From positions 158,577 to 222,576 of the forward strand of contig JAAEZT010000003.1 in NCBI GenBank assembly GCA_018222765.1: DNA of 64,000 nt. The letters run 5' to 3'. The translations under genes were made by a program, and so were the position numbers. The stretch's first letter is position 1; every line of letters begins with the position of its first letter. Source of the DNA: a bacterium. GTDB lineage: Bacteria; Verrucomicrobiota; Verrucomicrobiia; Verrucomicrobiales; Akkermansiaceae. The notes under the pieces are model-generated. The model saw only the letters and a list, made by a program, of their open reading frames with translations. It made no database searches and had not been told where the DNA came from. Positions 9,590-18,873 of the stretch are shown in pieces.

Positions 9590-11467
9590 ATGAAAACCAG
9601 CCTGCTTTTCCTGCTCCTCACGATTTCTCCGTTAGCCGCCCAGCTCATGCCAACCTCCGCCGAGGTCTTCGGTAAAAAATTTCCCAGCCTCGATAACCGG
9701 GCCACCGCCGACTGGTGGAAACGCTCTCCCGATCCCAACGCAAAGGCGAATAAAAGAAACCGCCTCAAGATCAACCTCGAGGTTCCTCGTGAAGAGGTCA
9801 TCGGCTTCGCCGTCTACACTCTCCAAAACAAAACCCTCAAACTGACCGCCCAGCTCTTCCCACTGAAGCCGGAAGAAACACAGGAAGTGCGTCTCGAAGT
9901 CAAAGACGGCGATGCCTGGAAAGAAATCGCCAAAGAAAATATCGTCTACCCCGGATGGTCCGCCCACTTCCGCATCAAGAATTGGGACGCCACCAAGGAC
10001 ACTCCCTACCGTCTCCGCCACGCGGAAAAAGCCACCTTCGAAGGACTCGTCCGCAAGGACCCCAAAGATCAGGACACCATCACCGTCGGCAACTTTTCCT
10101 GCAATTCCTCCCGCACCACCGGACCACGTCCGGTCATTCTCAAAAACCTCATCAAACAGAATCCCGACGTTCTCTTCTTCGCCGGTGACCAAACTTACAA
10201 CCACACCCAGCACACCTATGGCTGGCTCGAGTTCGGCCTGCAGTTCCGCGACATCATGCGCGACCGCCCCACCATCACCATCCCCGACGACCACGACGTC
10301 GGACAAGCCAACCTCTGGGGTGAAGAAGGCATTCTCGCCACCAATGCCGCTGGTCCCAGCGGTGGCTATTTCTACCCACCCGCATACGTCAACATGGTCC
10401 AACGTCAACAAACCTGGCACCTCCCCGACCCTGTCGATCCCGCCCCCATCAAGCGCGACATCGGCGTGTATTTCACCAACCTCACCTACGGTGGGATTTC
10501 CTTCGCCATCCTCGAGGACCGCAAATTCAAAACAGGCCCCCAAGGCACCATTCCCAAAATGGGACCTCGTCCCGATCACATTAACGACCCCAAGTACGAC
10601 CGCAAAGCTGTCGACGTCAAAGGACTCAAGCTCCTCGGCGACCGCCAGCTCAAATTCCTCAACACCTGGTCACAAGATTGGACCGGCGCAGAGATGAAAT
10701 GTGTTCTTTCCCAAACCGCTTTCTGCGGCGCCGTCCACATTCACGGTTCACCAAAAAACCGTCTCCTCGCTGATCTCGACTCCAACGCCTGGCCACAGAC
10801 TCCACGCAACAATGCGCTTCGCGAAATCCGGCGCGGGTGGGCCACCCACCTTTGCGGCGACCAACACCTCGCCGTCTCCGTGCGACACGGAATTGATACC
10901 TTCGACGACGGCCCCTACGCCTTCACCTCACCCGCTCTCATCAATACGATCTACGGTCGTTGGTGGCACCCCGAGGACGAGAAGGCCGGGCCAAATCCTG
11001 TCCCCAATTCCCCTCTCCCCTGGACCGGAAACTACCTTGACGGCCTCGGCAACAAGCTCACCATGCTCGCCTACGCCAACCCGCCGAACCGTAACGACGA
11101 AAAACAACGCGCTGACGGATACGGTCTCGCCCGTTTCAAAAAGTCGACCCGTGAAGTCACCTTCGAATGCTACAAGCGCTTCACCGACGTCACCACCGAC
11201 AAGGATTCACAATTCCCTGGTTGGCCCATCACCTTCAATGCCCGCAACAACGATGGCCGCAAGCCCACCGCTTACATTGACTACGAGGTCGACCTCAAGA
11301 ACCCGGTAGTACAAGTCATCAACGACACCACCAAAGAAATCCTCTACACCGCCCGCCTCCAGAAGCCCTCAGGCAAGCTTCCAATCTACTCCAGTGATCC
11401 TCACACCGTGAAGATCGGAAAGGATAAGCCAAGTAAGGTTCATAAATCAGGAGTAAAGGGCGAATAG
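9590..11467 (+). CDS. Secreted PhoD-like metallophosphatase
   Basis: 625 residues. The ATG at 9590 is chosen because it begins a signal peptide (MKTSLLFLLLTISPLAAQ). An upstream TTG at 9551 would add 13 residues. The phosphoesterase motifs are in order: GNFSCNSS, FFAGDQTYN, TIPDDHDVG, then HLCGDQHLAV with the late metal-binding His residues. This is the PhoD/alkaline phosphatase D architecture (phosphodiesterase or alkaline phosphatase, Ca/Fe-dependent in characterised members). It follows the copper-domain gene by 139 bases on the same strand and may be co-transcribed. Confidence 0.85.
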   Translation: MKTSLLFLLLTISPLAAQLMPTSAEVFGKKFPSLDNRATADWWKRSPDPNAKANKRNRLKINLEVPREEVIGFAVYTLQNKTLKLTAQLFPLKPEETQEVRLEVKDGDAWKEIAKENIVYPGWSAHFRIKNWDATKDTPYRLRHAEKATFEGLVRKDPKDQDTITVGNFSCNSSRTTGPRPVILKNLIKQNPDVLFFAGDQTYNHTQHTYGWLEFGLQFRDIMRDRPTITIPDDHDVGQANLWGEEGILATNAAGPSGGYFYPPAYVNMVQRQQTWHLPDPVDPAPIKRDIGVYFTNLTYGGISFAILEDRKFKTGPQGTIPKMGPRPDHINDPKYDRKAVDVKGLKLLGDRQLKFLNTWSQDWTGAEMKCVLSQTAFCGAVHIHGSPKNRLLADLDSNAWPQTPRNNALREIRRGWATHLCGDQHLAVSVRHGIDTFDDGPYAFTSPALINTIYGRWWHPEDEKAGPNPVPNSPLPWTGNYLDGLGNKLTMLAYANPPNRNDEKQRADGYGLARFKKSTREVTFECYKRFTDVTTDKDSQFPGWPITFNARNNDGRKPTAYIDYEVDLKNPVVQVINDTTKEILYTARLQKPSGKLPIYSSDPHTVKIGKDKPSKVHKSGVKGE

Positions 11468-11507
11468 GGAAATACGAGCTAATCCGACTCCCCCATATTC
11501 AACAAGC

Positions 11508-12122
11508 TCACTCCTTATCCGGTTTGGGCTTGGCTGGCTTCTTAAGGTCACTTTCTTCCGTGAACACGAAACTGGATTCGATGAGCTCGAACCCGGGCAG
11601 AACATCTTTCTCCTCGTCGAGATAAAGCCACTCAACCACGGAAACCGTGATGCCATTGACGGAGCCACAAAAAATATCGACCCTCGTTTTGTTCCCGTAA
11701 ACCTTCCCTTCAATCCGTTTCCCTTTCCCCTCGAGATTCCCATATTTCGTAAATTCCGTGATCTCGGGATTCCGCATCATGTCCTCATATTCTTCGGCAT
11801 ACAATTCAACGCCTTCGTCTAAATCCGATTCGTAATGATCAAATGCCACCAAGACAAAGTTCGACCCGCTGGACTCAATTAAGAAGAAATTTTCCTTATC
11901 GAAATCAGGATCGTCCTCATCCAGATTCCAATTCCCAGGATATTTTAATTCATAGAAATCCGTTTTGAGCGTCTGCGGATTCGCTACCTCTGCAGGACTC
12001 TCAACCCGGGAAATCTCTGCAAAAAAATTACGCCCGACCTCACTCGTCACGACTCCTCCAAAAAAGCCCAGAGCACCGCACACGATTCCCACAAGTATAC
12101 AAACCCAAATAGGCACTTTCAT
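11508..12122 (-). CDS. Hypothetical membrane-anchored protein
   Basis: 204 residues with one N-terminal membrane segment (VCILVGIVCGALGFFGGVV) and a soluble, acidic remainder. LKTDFYELKYPGNWNLDED and the later FELIESSFVF resemble the PsbP/DUF1795-like fold (a small alpha-beta domain often found in membrane-anchored bacterial proteins), but this is only a weak likeness. It lies 36 bases downstream of leuS on the same strand and ends near the 3' end of the PhoD-like gene. Confidence 0.6.
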   Translation of the reverse strand: MKVPIWVCILVGIVCGALGFFGGVVTSEVGRNFFAEISRVESPAEVANPQTLKTDFYELKYPGNWNLDEDDPDFDKENFFLIESSGSNFVLVAFDHYESDLDEGVELYAEEYEDMMRNPEITEFTKYGNLEGKGKRIEGKVYGNKTRVDIFCGSVNGITVSVVEWLYLDEEKDVLPGFELIESSFVFTEESDLKKPAKPKPDKE

Positions 12123-12158
12123 GGAACTTGTCTAATTGAAGGAGACGCCGCTGGTAAC

Positions 12159-14690
12159 CTAATTCGCCACAATGTTCACCAGCTTGCCGGGAATCACGAT
12201 GACTTTACGGACCGTCTTCCCATCAGTATGAGCGGTGACATTGGAATCGGTGAGAGCCTGAGCTTCGAGGTCTTCTTTGCTGATTTCAGCCGGCACGGTG
12301 AGGCGGGCTCGGAGCTTGCCATTGACCTGCACAATGATTTGGATTTCCGATTCCACGAGGAGTGACTCATCGAGGACGGGCCAGCTTTGTTCGCTAAGCA
12401 GCTCGCTTTCGCCAAGCGCCGAGTTGATCTCTTCAGAGAGATGCGGAGCGAAGGGGTTGAGTAATTTGAGGAAGGTCAGAAAGAGATCACGCGGAATCTC
12501 ACCCGCTGCGGTATAGGCATTGGTGCACTCCATCATGGAAGAGATCGCGGTGTTGAAGCGAAGGGTCTCGATAGCCTCCTGCACCTTCTTAATCGTCTGG
12601 TGGGTGATCTTGGCGAGGTCGACATTTTCGCCAGCCACGATCTTCCCGCCCAGCTCCCACTGGCTTTCCTGGTTCTCGACAAAGGCAAGACGCCAGACTT
12701 TGGCGAGGAAACGATGCACCCCTTCCACGCCCTTCATGGCCCAGGGTTTGTCCTGATCGAGGGGGCCCATAAACATTTCGTAGAGGCGCAGAGCATCGGC
12801 GCCGTAATTGGAAACGACGTCATCGGGGTTGACGACATTTCCGAGAGACTTGGACATTTTCTGTCCGTCCTCGCCCATGATGAGGCCGGGGGCAAAGTAG
12901 CGCTTAAAGGGTTCGCTGGTTTTAACGTGGCCGAGGTCGTTGAGAACCTTGTGCCAGAAGCGGGAATAGAGAAGGTGCAGCACGGCGTGCTCTTTTCCGC
13001 CGACGTAGAAGTCGACAAAGCCATCGCTGTTACCCCAGTAGTTTTCGGATTCTGGGCTCAGGAAATGCTCTTCGTTGTGGGGATCGCAATAACGCAGGTA
13101 GTACCAGCACGATCCGGCCCACTGGGGCATGGTGTTGGTCTCACGCTGTAGCTTGTCGCTGTAGTTGATCCAGTCAGTGCAATTGATGAGCGGACCACGA
13201 GGGTCTCCAGTAGGCTTGAAGTCTTCCATCTCCGGTTGGAGAACCGGTAGCTCGGACTCAGGCACCGCAGAATGCTGACCGCTTTCCTTATCCCAAAGAA
13301 GTGGGAAGGGCTCGCCCCAATAACGCTGGCGCGAGAAGAGCCAGTCACGGAGTTTGAATTGGATCTTCTTTTCGCCTTTTCCATTCTCACCAAGCCAGTG
13401 AATAATCTTCTTCTTGGCGTCCTTGGTTTTGAGGCCGTCTAAGAATCCCGAATTGATCGCGGTTCCCGGATCGGTGTAGCCCTGCCAATCTTGGTCGCCA
13501 GTCGGCTGAACAACTTGGAGTATCGGAAGCTCAAATTTCCCGGCAAACTCAAAGTCCCGCTCGTCATGAGCCGGCACGGCCATGATTGCTCCGCTGCCGT
13601 AGCCCATCATGACATAGTCGGCGATCCAGACGGGGATCTTCTCTCCGTTGACCGGATTGATCGCAAAGGCTCCGGTGTCGACCCCGGTCTTTTCCTTGTC
13701 GAGACCACGCTCCATGTCGGACTTGCTGGCGCAGGCTGCGACGTAGGAATCTACGGCTTCTTTTTGATCGGTGGACGTGATTTCCGCTACCAGCGGATGC
13801 TCGGGAGCAAGCACCATGTAGGTTGCGCCGAAGAGAGTATCGGGACGAGTAGTGAAGACAGTGACGTCATTGCCCTCGACATCGAAGACGACCTCGGCGC
13901 CTTCCGAGCGGCCGATCCAATTGCGCTGGAGGGCTTTGATCGACTCAGGCCAATCGAGTGGTTCGAGTTCGTCAATGAGACGTTGGGCATATTTGGTAAT
14001 GCGAAGCATCCACTGTCGCAACGGACGGCGCTCGACGGTCTCGCCTTTGTCTTTCCACTCCTGGACTTCTTCGTTGGCCAAGACGGTGCCCATGCTGGGC
14101 GACCAGTTCACGGGTGCTTCGTGGATGAAGGCAAGACGGACATCATCGATCTGATCCTGGCTCCAGCCTTTCGCCTCGAGTTCGGATACGGGCTTGGCCT
14201 TCTGGTCTTCGTCGCAGAAATAGGAATTATAAAGCTGGAGGAAAATCCACTGGGTCCAGCGGACATACTTCGGGTCAGTGGTGTTCACTTCGCGATCCCA
14301 ATCGTAGCCGAAGCCGAGTTCCTGAAGCTGACGGCGGAAGTTGTTGGTATTAGCCTCGGTAGTAATGCGAGGATGCTGGCCGGTCTTGATGGCGTATTGC
14401 TCGGCCGGGAGTCCAAAGGCATCCCAACCCATGGGGTGGAGAACGTTGAAGCCATTCATGCGCTTGTAGCGACCGACAATGTCAGTGGCGGTGTAGCCCT
14501 CGGGGTGCCCTACGTGCAGACCCTCACCCGAAGGATAAGGGAACATGTCCAGGATGTAGTATTTCGGCTTGGACGCATCGAAGCCTTCCTCGCCGGGACC
14601 GGGAGTGCGGAAGGTTTTGTTTTTAGCCCAATGGGACTGCCATTTGGATTCGAATTGGTCGAAAGGGTAGGGCTTGCGTTTGTCGGACAT
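12159..14690 (-). CDS. leuS: Leucyl-tRNA synthetase
   Basis: 843 residues. The start at 14690 ([10 protein letters not shown]) is preferred over an in-frame ATG at 14732 because it matches the usual N-terminus just before FESKWQ. The class I signature appears as [16 protein letters not shown] (HIGH equivalent) and [12 protein letters not shown] (KMSKS). The editing domain between them is indicated by [23 protein letters not shown] and the Asp-containing [19 protein letters not shown] block ([16 protein letters not shown]). The C-terminal tRNA-binding [11 protein letters not shown] block is present. Full length for the bacterial enzyme; cytoplasmic; charges tRNA-Leu. Confidence 0.98.
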   Translation of the reverse strand: MSDKRKPYPFDQFESKWQSHWAKNKTFRTPGPGEEGFDASKPKYYILDMFPYPSGEGLHVGHPEGYTATDIVGRYKRMNGFNVLHPMGWDAFGLPAEQYAIKTGQHPRITTEANTNNFRRQLQELGFGYDWDREVNTTDPKYVRWTQWIFLQLYNSYFCDEDQKAKPVSELEAKGWSQDQIDDVRLAFIHEAPVNWSPSMGTVLANEEVQEWKDKGETVERRPLRQWMLRITKYAQRLIDELEPLDWPESIKALQRNWIGRSEGAEVVFDVEGNDVTVFTTRPDTLFGATYMVLAPEHPLVAEITSTDQKEAVDSYVAACASKSDMERGLDKEKTGVDTGAFAINPVNGEKIPVWIADYVMMGYGSGAIMAVPAHDERDFEFAGKFELPILQVVQPTGDQDWQGYTDPGTAINSGFLDGLKTKDAKKKIIHWLGENGKGEKKIQFKLRDWLFSRQRYWGEPFPLLWDKESGQHSAVPESELPVLQPEMEDFKPTGDPRGPLINCTDWINYSDKLQRETNTMPQWAGSCWYYLRYCDPHNEEHFLSPESENYWGNSDGFVDFYVGGKEHAVLHLLYSRFWHKVLNDLGHVKTSEPFKRYFAPGLIMGEDGQKMSKSLGNVVNPDDVVSNYGADALRLYEMFMGPLDQDKPWAMKGVEGVHRFLAKVWRLAFVENQESQWELGGKIVAGENVDLAKITHQTIKKVQEAIETLRFNTAISSMMECTNAYTAAGEIPRDLFLTFLKLLNPFAPHLSEEINSALGESELLSEQSWPVLDESLLVESEIQIIVQVNGKLRARLTVPAEISKEDLEAQALTDSNVTAHTDGKTVRKVIVIPGKLVNIVAN

Positions 14691-14885
14691 GATGTTGGGC
14701 GCGAGAGAAACCGCGAATGGTGGGAAAAACACGCAAAAAATACATCTGAAATGTCCCCATTTAAGTTAGATCTTGGAAGATCGGCTCAAGCGGCTGCCAA
14801 TTTTTCCCTCCAAAGAGAAGCTGCCAGGGAAGCGACAAAGTATGTATCGCTTTTGTAAAATGATGCTCCGCCCCTGACACAGGGA

Positions 14886-14914
14886 AAACCGAAGGCTGTC
14901 AGGACCTTCGGTTT
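14886..14914 (-). terminator. Rho-independent-type hairpin after the Ser/Tyr-rich lipoprotein gene
   Basis: Arms AAACCGAAGG (14886-14895) and CCTTCGGTTT (14905-14914) are perfectly complementary around a 9-base loop. On the minus strand the stem is followed by a short T-rich stretch (TTTTCCC). An outer CTGACACA/TGTGTCAG pair (14874-14881 and 14932-14939) extends the structure. It sits between the lipoprotein stop (14941) and leuS, so it most likely ends the lipoprotein transcript. Confidence 0.7.
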
Positions 14915-14940
14915 GTTTAAGTGAGCTATTTGTGTCAGCC

Positions 14941-15852
14941 CTATTGGCCTCCCCGCCCACCAGACCGTCCCCCACTGCTACTGCGTCCTGCCGCGCTGCT
15001 ACGAGAGGGCGAGGACGATGAGCTCCTGGAAATTCGTGAAGTTGACACGCTGGTGGGCACGGTTCGCATCGTGCGGCTACTTGATTGCCTCGCAACCTCG
15101 AGTCGGCTCGATGGCGGGGACTGAATGCGTGGAGCCGGTGTGGACGGACGGGTGCTTGGACGAGTCTGGATCGATTGACGCGATGGCGGTGCGACCGGCA
15201 TTTTATAGCTTGGCGTCGCCGATCCTCGCGACGAACTACTACGACCCGAGCTGGAGGAAGAACCTCTCGAACTTCCGGAATAATCTGAACTGGACGAGGC
15301 TCCACTTGGGCGACTGGAAGAGCATGAGCTGGAAGTAGAACCCCGATACGAAGAACCATACGAGGACGAACGCCCGCTTGATTCATAATGCCCCCGATGG
15401 CTGCTCGACGAGCTTTTCCCGAGGAGACTGGATCCGAAGAGGCCCGTGGAACGACTGCGGTAGGAACTAGCATATGCGCGTGGCGTGCCGCCGCTCCCGT
15501 AATGCGATGAGTATGACGAACCGGAATGTTTGGGGAGATAAGTCGGGCAACTAAGGCGGCGCCCGGGCCGATAACCGTGCGGGTAAACCGGACTGCTGTA
15601 GCGATGAGGCTTCGAGGTGTAGTAACAACGAGAATGGTGATTGTAGTATCGCCCGCAGGAATAATCATAATAGCTGCGGCGATAAGGATCGTAAGCCCAG
15701 CGGCTGTATTCCGTGCTCACGAAGCCGAGACTGACGGAATTATACGCCGAAGAAGAGCCGTAGGTGCTGTAGCTCCCGTAATAGCCATAGTCGGTGCACG
15801 AACTCAGGAACAAAATCCCAACACCTGTGATCAGCGCAAAAATTGTTTTCAT
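14941..15852 (-). CDS. Ser/Tyr/Arg-rich lipoprotein of low complexity
   Basis: 303 residues beginning with a lipoprotein signal (GVGILFLSSC, lipobox Cys near 19). The mature protein is first Tyr/Ser/Gly-rich (YGYYGSYSTYGSSSAYNS) and then a long Ser/Arg/Gly-rich tail ending in GGRSGGRGGQ. A competing open frame of about 300 codons exists in another phase at 14766-15668, but it lacks a lipoprotein signal and is likely a composition shadow. A surface-exposed structural or adhesive role is possible; no family recognised. A clear terminator follows. Confidence 0.65.
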   Translation of the reverse strand: MKTIFALITGVGILFLSSCTDYGYYGSYSTYGSSSAYNSVSLGFVSTEYSRWAYDPYRRSYYDYSCGRYYNHHSRCYYTSKPHRYSSPVYPHGYRPGRRLSCPTYLPKHSGSSYSSHYGSGGTPRAYASSYRSRSTGLFGSSLLGKSSSSSHRGHYESSGRSSSYGSSYRGSTSSSCSSSRPSGASSSSDYSGSSRGSSSSSGRSSSSRGSATPSYKMPVAPPSRQSIQTRPSTRPSTPAPRIQSPPSSRLEVARQSSSRTMRTVPTSVSTSRISRSSSSSPSRSSAAGRSSSGGRSGGRGGQ

Positions 15853-15887
15853 AGCAAGAAGTAGGACACTCTGAATTCAGAAATAAT

Positions 15888-17135
15888 TCACTCTTTTTCG
15901 GATTTTTCCACCGCAGCATAGATCAGGGGCTTGAGCGTCTTCTCCATATTCCAATTATAAGGCATCGTTTGCTCCATCGTCACGACGACGAGTTCATGCT
16001 TCGGCGAAATCCAATAATGCGTGCTGGCAGCCCCTCCCCAGCCGTATTCACCGATCGCCGCATCCTTATCCCAGCGATCGTCGTGATCAAATCGAACGCA
16101 AAATCCCAACCCGAATCCGGTCCCGAAACGTTGTTCTTTGCCGAATGAGATCTGTGGAATCGAAAGCGGCAATTGATTGGTTCTCATCAAATTCACGGTG
16201 CTTTCCCGCAAATAACGCTTTCCCTGAAACTCGCCCCCATTGGCAATCATCTGAAGAAAACGACCATAATCGGTGATCGTCGAAATTAATCCGCTCCCAC
16301 CTCCTTTAAACGCGGGGTCCTTGAGATATTTGCTCTCCGCCGCCGTCTCCAGAACTTTCAATCCCTTCAGTTCCAGTCGATAACTCGTCGCGAGACGATC
16401 TGCTTTATCTGCCGGAACCGAATAGGCCGTGTCCTTCATCCCAAGTGGCTTGATCAAGCGACGGTGGAGAAAATTCTCGAAGGGCTCGCCTGCCGCCCTC
16501 GTCACTACCGCCGCGAGCATATCACTGCTCATTCCATAGAGCCACCGGCTTCCCGGCTCATCCAACAAGGGCATTCCTTTGAGAGCCTCCACGGTATTCA
16601 TCAAAGGCACCTCGCGATCCATAACGCCGGCCTTGCGGTATCTCAAATTGAGAACCTGCCCTCCCCGAGTCGGAGGAAATCCAGAGGTATGCCGCAAGAG
16701 ATCCCGCACTGTTGTCTTCCGGCGAAGCGACGTTGTTTTCCGCAGGCTTTCCCACCGCTCCTGTCCTTTGAGTTCTTTCAAATACAAATCAATCGGATCA
16801 TCGAGACTCAGCTTTCCTTCCTCACAAAGCATCAGGGCTGCTGCCGAAGTCAACCCCTTCGTCATCGAATAAATCCGAAACAAAGTGTCCTTCTCCATCG
16901 GCTTTTCGGACTCAATGTCGCGTTGCCCGAAACTCTCCTGATAAACAATCTGTCCTTTTCGTATGACGAGGACCGATCCCCCTGCGAGCTTCCTCGTTGC
17001 AATCAAAGACTCCACAGCCGGACCGATCTTTGCCAAAGCCTTTTCAGACATCCCCACCTTGGCGGGATCACTCTTAGGCAGGGGCTCAACTGCAAAGACT
17101 CCCAGAGGAAAAAACCATAAAAACTGCCATTTCAT
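15888..17135 (-). CDS. Secreted class C beta-lactamase-family serine hydrolase
   Basis: 415 residues with a short signal peptide (MKWQFLWFFPLGVFA). Ser90-Met-Thr-Lys93 is the SxxK nucleophile motif, preceded by the usual LFRIYS. HTSGFP at about 150 is the typical AmpC/EstB block. Tyr200 in RWLYGMSSDML is the likely Tyr of the YxN motif, with Asn replaced. A late GWGGAASTHYWISP stands where KTG/HxG motifs occur. Proteins of this group are esterases, D-amino-acid peptidases or transesterases more often than true beta-lactamases, and antibiotic resistance is not implied. Confidence 0.85.
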   Translation of the reverse strand: MKWQFLWFFPLGVFAVEPLPKSDPAKVGMSEKALAKIGPAVESLIATRKLAGGSVLVIRKGQIVYQESFGQRDIESEKPMEKDTLFRIYSMTKGLTSAAALMLCEEGKLSLDDPIDLYLKELKGQERWESLRKTTSLRRKTTVRDLLRHTSGFPPTRGGQVLNLRYRKAGVMDREVPLMNTVEALKGMPLLDEPGSRWLYGMSSDMLAAVVTRAAGEPFENFLHRRLIKPLGMKDTAYSVPADKADRLATSYRLELKGLKVLETAAESKYLKDPAFKGGGSGLISTITDYGRFLQMIANGGEFQGKRYLRESTVNLMRTNQLPLSIPQISFGKEQRFGTGFGLGFCVRFDHDDRWDKDAAIGEYGWGGAASTHYWISPKHELVVVTMEQTMPYNWNMEKTLKPLIYAAVEKSEKE

Positions 17136-17189
17136 CCCCCAGACCTAAAGAACTTTCCCCCCGCCCGCAAAGGGATTCCAAAATCCCAG

Positions 17190-17372
17190 TCATTTTTTAC
17201 CCATCGCGAGCACATTAACCAACCCGACTGCCACATTCTCCGCCCTATAAAGATAGAGCAGGCTGATAATATCCCAACGGCGGAAAACTAATCGGAGAAG
17301 AGAAACCACTTTGGCGCCCAAGGGAGCGAGCGCCAATGCACGCCGCAAAGCCTCTTTAAGAAAAGGAAGCAT
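17190..17372 (-). CDS. Short membrane ORF, possible truncated DUF6498-like gene
   Basis: 60 residues directly abutting msrB: the msrB TGA is followed at once by this ATG (17372), so translational coupling is possible. The tail DIISLLYLYRAENVAVGLVNVLAMGKK resembles the N-terminal membrane segment of DUF6498-type proteins (normally about 200 residues), then stops. It may therefore be the remnant of a longer membrane protein gene or a short coupled ORF. Homology is from memory of the motif only. Confidence 0.4.
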   Translation of the reverse strand: MLPFLKEALRRALALAPLGAKVVSLLRLVFRRWDIISLLYLYRAENVAVGLVNVLAMGKK

Positions 17373-17966
17373 TCACTCCTTCTTCTCTCCGCTCTTATCG
17401 TCTTCTTTATCCTTCTTGGGATCTGCAGGAACAAACTTCAACACGGTGCCATTGATGCAATAGCGTTGCTTTGTCGGAGTAGTTTTCCCATTGAACGCCG
17501 AAAACAACTCATTCTCGAAAACATGGCCAAGGTGACCGTCACAAACTTTGCACAGCACCTCGGTGCGCGCGTATCCCAAATGGTAATCGACCGAAGTCTT
17601 CACATTCTTTGCTTTGGCTGGATCATAAAATGACGGCCATCCGCAATGGGAATCAAACTTGGTCTTCGACGAAAAGAGCTCGGCATTGCAGCCCGCACAA
17701 TAATAAGTCCCCGCACCCTGGGCTTTGAACTCCTTGTAAACCTGTCCATTCGAGCGCTCGGTCCCGGCCTTGCGAAGAATGACGTATTGCTCGGGTGTAA
17801 GCTTCTTCTTCCACTCTTCATCGGTCATTTTGGCAATTTCTTCCTTGGTGAGTTCGGTAGGCTTTTCCTTAGAGGTTTCCATGACTTTTTCTTTGGGAGA
17901 TTGGGCGAGGGCAAAAATTCCGGCGGCAGCCACAGCTACCAGAGAGATTGAAATAATGCGTTTCAT
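17373..17966 (-). CDS. msrB: Exported peptide-methionine (R)-S-oxide reductase
   Basis: 197 residues with a signal peptide (about 1-22) and charged N- and C-terminal extensions (a KDKEDDKSGEKKE tail). The MsrB core has both zinc CxxC pairs (Cys90/93, Cys139/142), HCGWPSFYDPA, DGHLGHVF and the catalytic Cys170 in RYCINGTVLKF. In cytoplasmic MsrB the last motif is usually RYCINSAALKF, so the loop differs slightly. It reduces methionine-R-sulfoxide in oxidised proteins, here in the cell envelope. No msrA is adjacent. The short membrane ORF follows with no gap. Confidence 0.93.
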   Translation of the reverse strand: MKRIISISLVAVAAAGIFALAQSPKEKVMETSKEKPTELTKEEIAKMTDEEWKKKLTPEQYVILRKAGTERSNGQVYKEFKAQGAGTYYCAGCNAELFSSKTKFDSHCGWPSFYDPAKAKNVKTSVDYHLGYARTEVLCKVCDGHLGHVFENELFSAFNGKTTPTKQRYCINGTVLKFVPADPKKDKEDDKSGEKKE

Positions 17967-18057
17967 AATATTGAGAGGCTAGACCGAAGAAATTGTCCCG
18001 TCAAATTCCACGGACTTCAGGTTTGCCTGAAGGCGGGATGACGGCAAGAGTCTTCCT

Positions 18058-18873
18058 GTGCAGATACGGCGAAGAACAGTCATTGTTTCGGCTCTCATCC
18101 TTTTGGGACTCGCTTTTCTCGTCATCGGCATTCTGATGCAACGGCCCATGCCAAAATTCTACGCCCATTCCCTGCGTAACTGGCAAGAGGCGGATGCCAC
18201 GGCAGGCTATCCCATCGCCGCCGGAAAAGCAGGAGAATTCTGGACCGCAGAGTTCAATCCCAACCTGAGCCACCTGCGAAGTCTGGAGCGATACCAACTC
18301 CCCATCGCACGTAATTTTACCCACCCCTGCGGAAATCTTGCCACTATCGAGAAACAATCTCCGGCTGCGGTGGAATTTAATGCTCCAGGAAACAAAGTCT
18401 TCGCCGCAGGTAACGGCCTGATTCTCGCCATCACCAAAACCCGCGGCTATCCCGGAAAGTCCATCCTGATGGGGCACCGCCTCCCCAACAACGACATTGT
18501 GCAATCTCTCTACGCCGGACTCAGCTCCCATACCGTCCGGGTTGGCGAGCGAGTGGCTGGTGGAGAAATGATCGGAGAAAAAGAAAACTCACTTTACTTC
18601 GAAGTTCGGCAGGGATCAGGGGTCGACTTGGGCTTGGAGGTCATTGAAGGAGTCACCCTGAACGCACCGCACAACGAAGCCAAATTCAACCGAATCAGTC
18701 CGCTCAAGTTCCTCGAAAGCCACGGTTTGCATTCCTCACCCAGAATCACAAATGCCATGACTATTATTCGCGCACAAAAAACCGACCCTGAGCGAGCCCT
18801 GGAAAGCTTGGAATTCGACGCAGCCTCGGCCCTCAAGTTACAAGAACTGATGGAAAAGAAAAAGCAGGACTAA
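18058..18873 (+). CDS. Membrane-anchored LytM/M23-like protein without clear zinc ligands
   Basis: 271 residues from a GTG at 18058; no in-frame ATG nearby fits. One N-terminal membrane helix (IVSALILLGLAFLVIGILM) precedes a domain with the M23 rhythm: an FNAPGNKVFAAGNGLILAI-like strand, SILMGHRLPNNDIVQSLYAGLSSHTVRVGERVAGGEMIG, then LYFEVRQG. Catalytic M23 enzymes need HxxxD and HxH. Here only one His (MGHR) stands near the expected place and the final HFEV-type His is replaced by Tyr, so I infer a non-catalytic LytM-like factor. It converges with and overlaps the PLD gene by four bases. Confidence 0.6.
   Translation: MQIRRRTVIVSALILLGLAFLVIGILMQRPMPKFYAHSLRNWQEADATAGYPIAAGKAGEFWTAEFNPNLSHLRSLERYQLPIARNFTHPCGNLATIEKQSPAAVEFNAPGNKVFAAGNGLILAITKTRGYPGKSILMGHRLPNNDIVQSLYAGLSSHTVRVGERVAGGEMIGEKENSLYFEVRQGSGVDLGLEVIEGVTLNAPHNEAKFNRISPLKFLESHGLHSSPRITNAMTIIRAQKTDPERALESLEFDAASALKLQELMEKKKQD

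Noticed and set aside
13491..14858. Long open frame (455 codons) on the plus strand opposite leuS
   Set aside because: It is antisense to well-conserved leuS codons and shows no domain or signal of its own.
14766..15668. Alternative minus-strand frame over the Ser/Tyr-rich lipoprotein
   Set aside because: No signal or lipobox, runs across the terminator hairpin; the chosen frame has a proper lipoprotein start.
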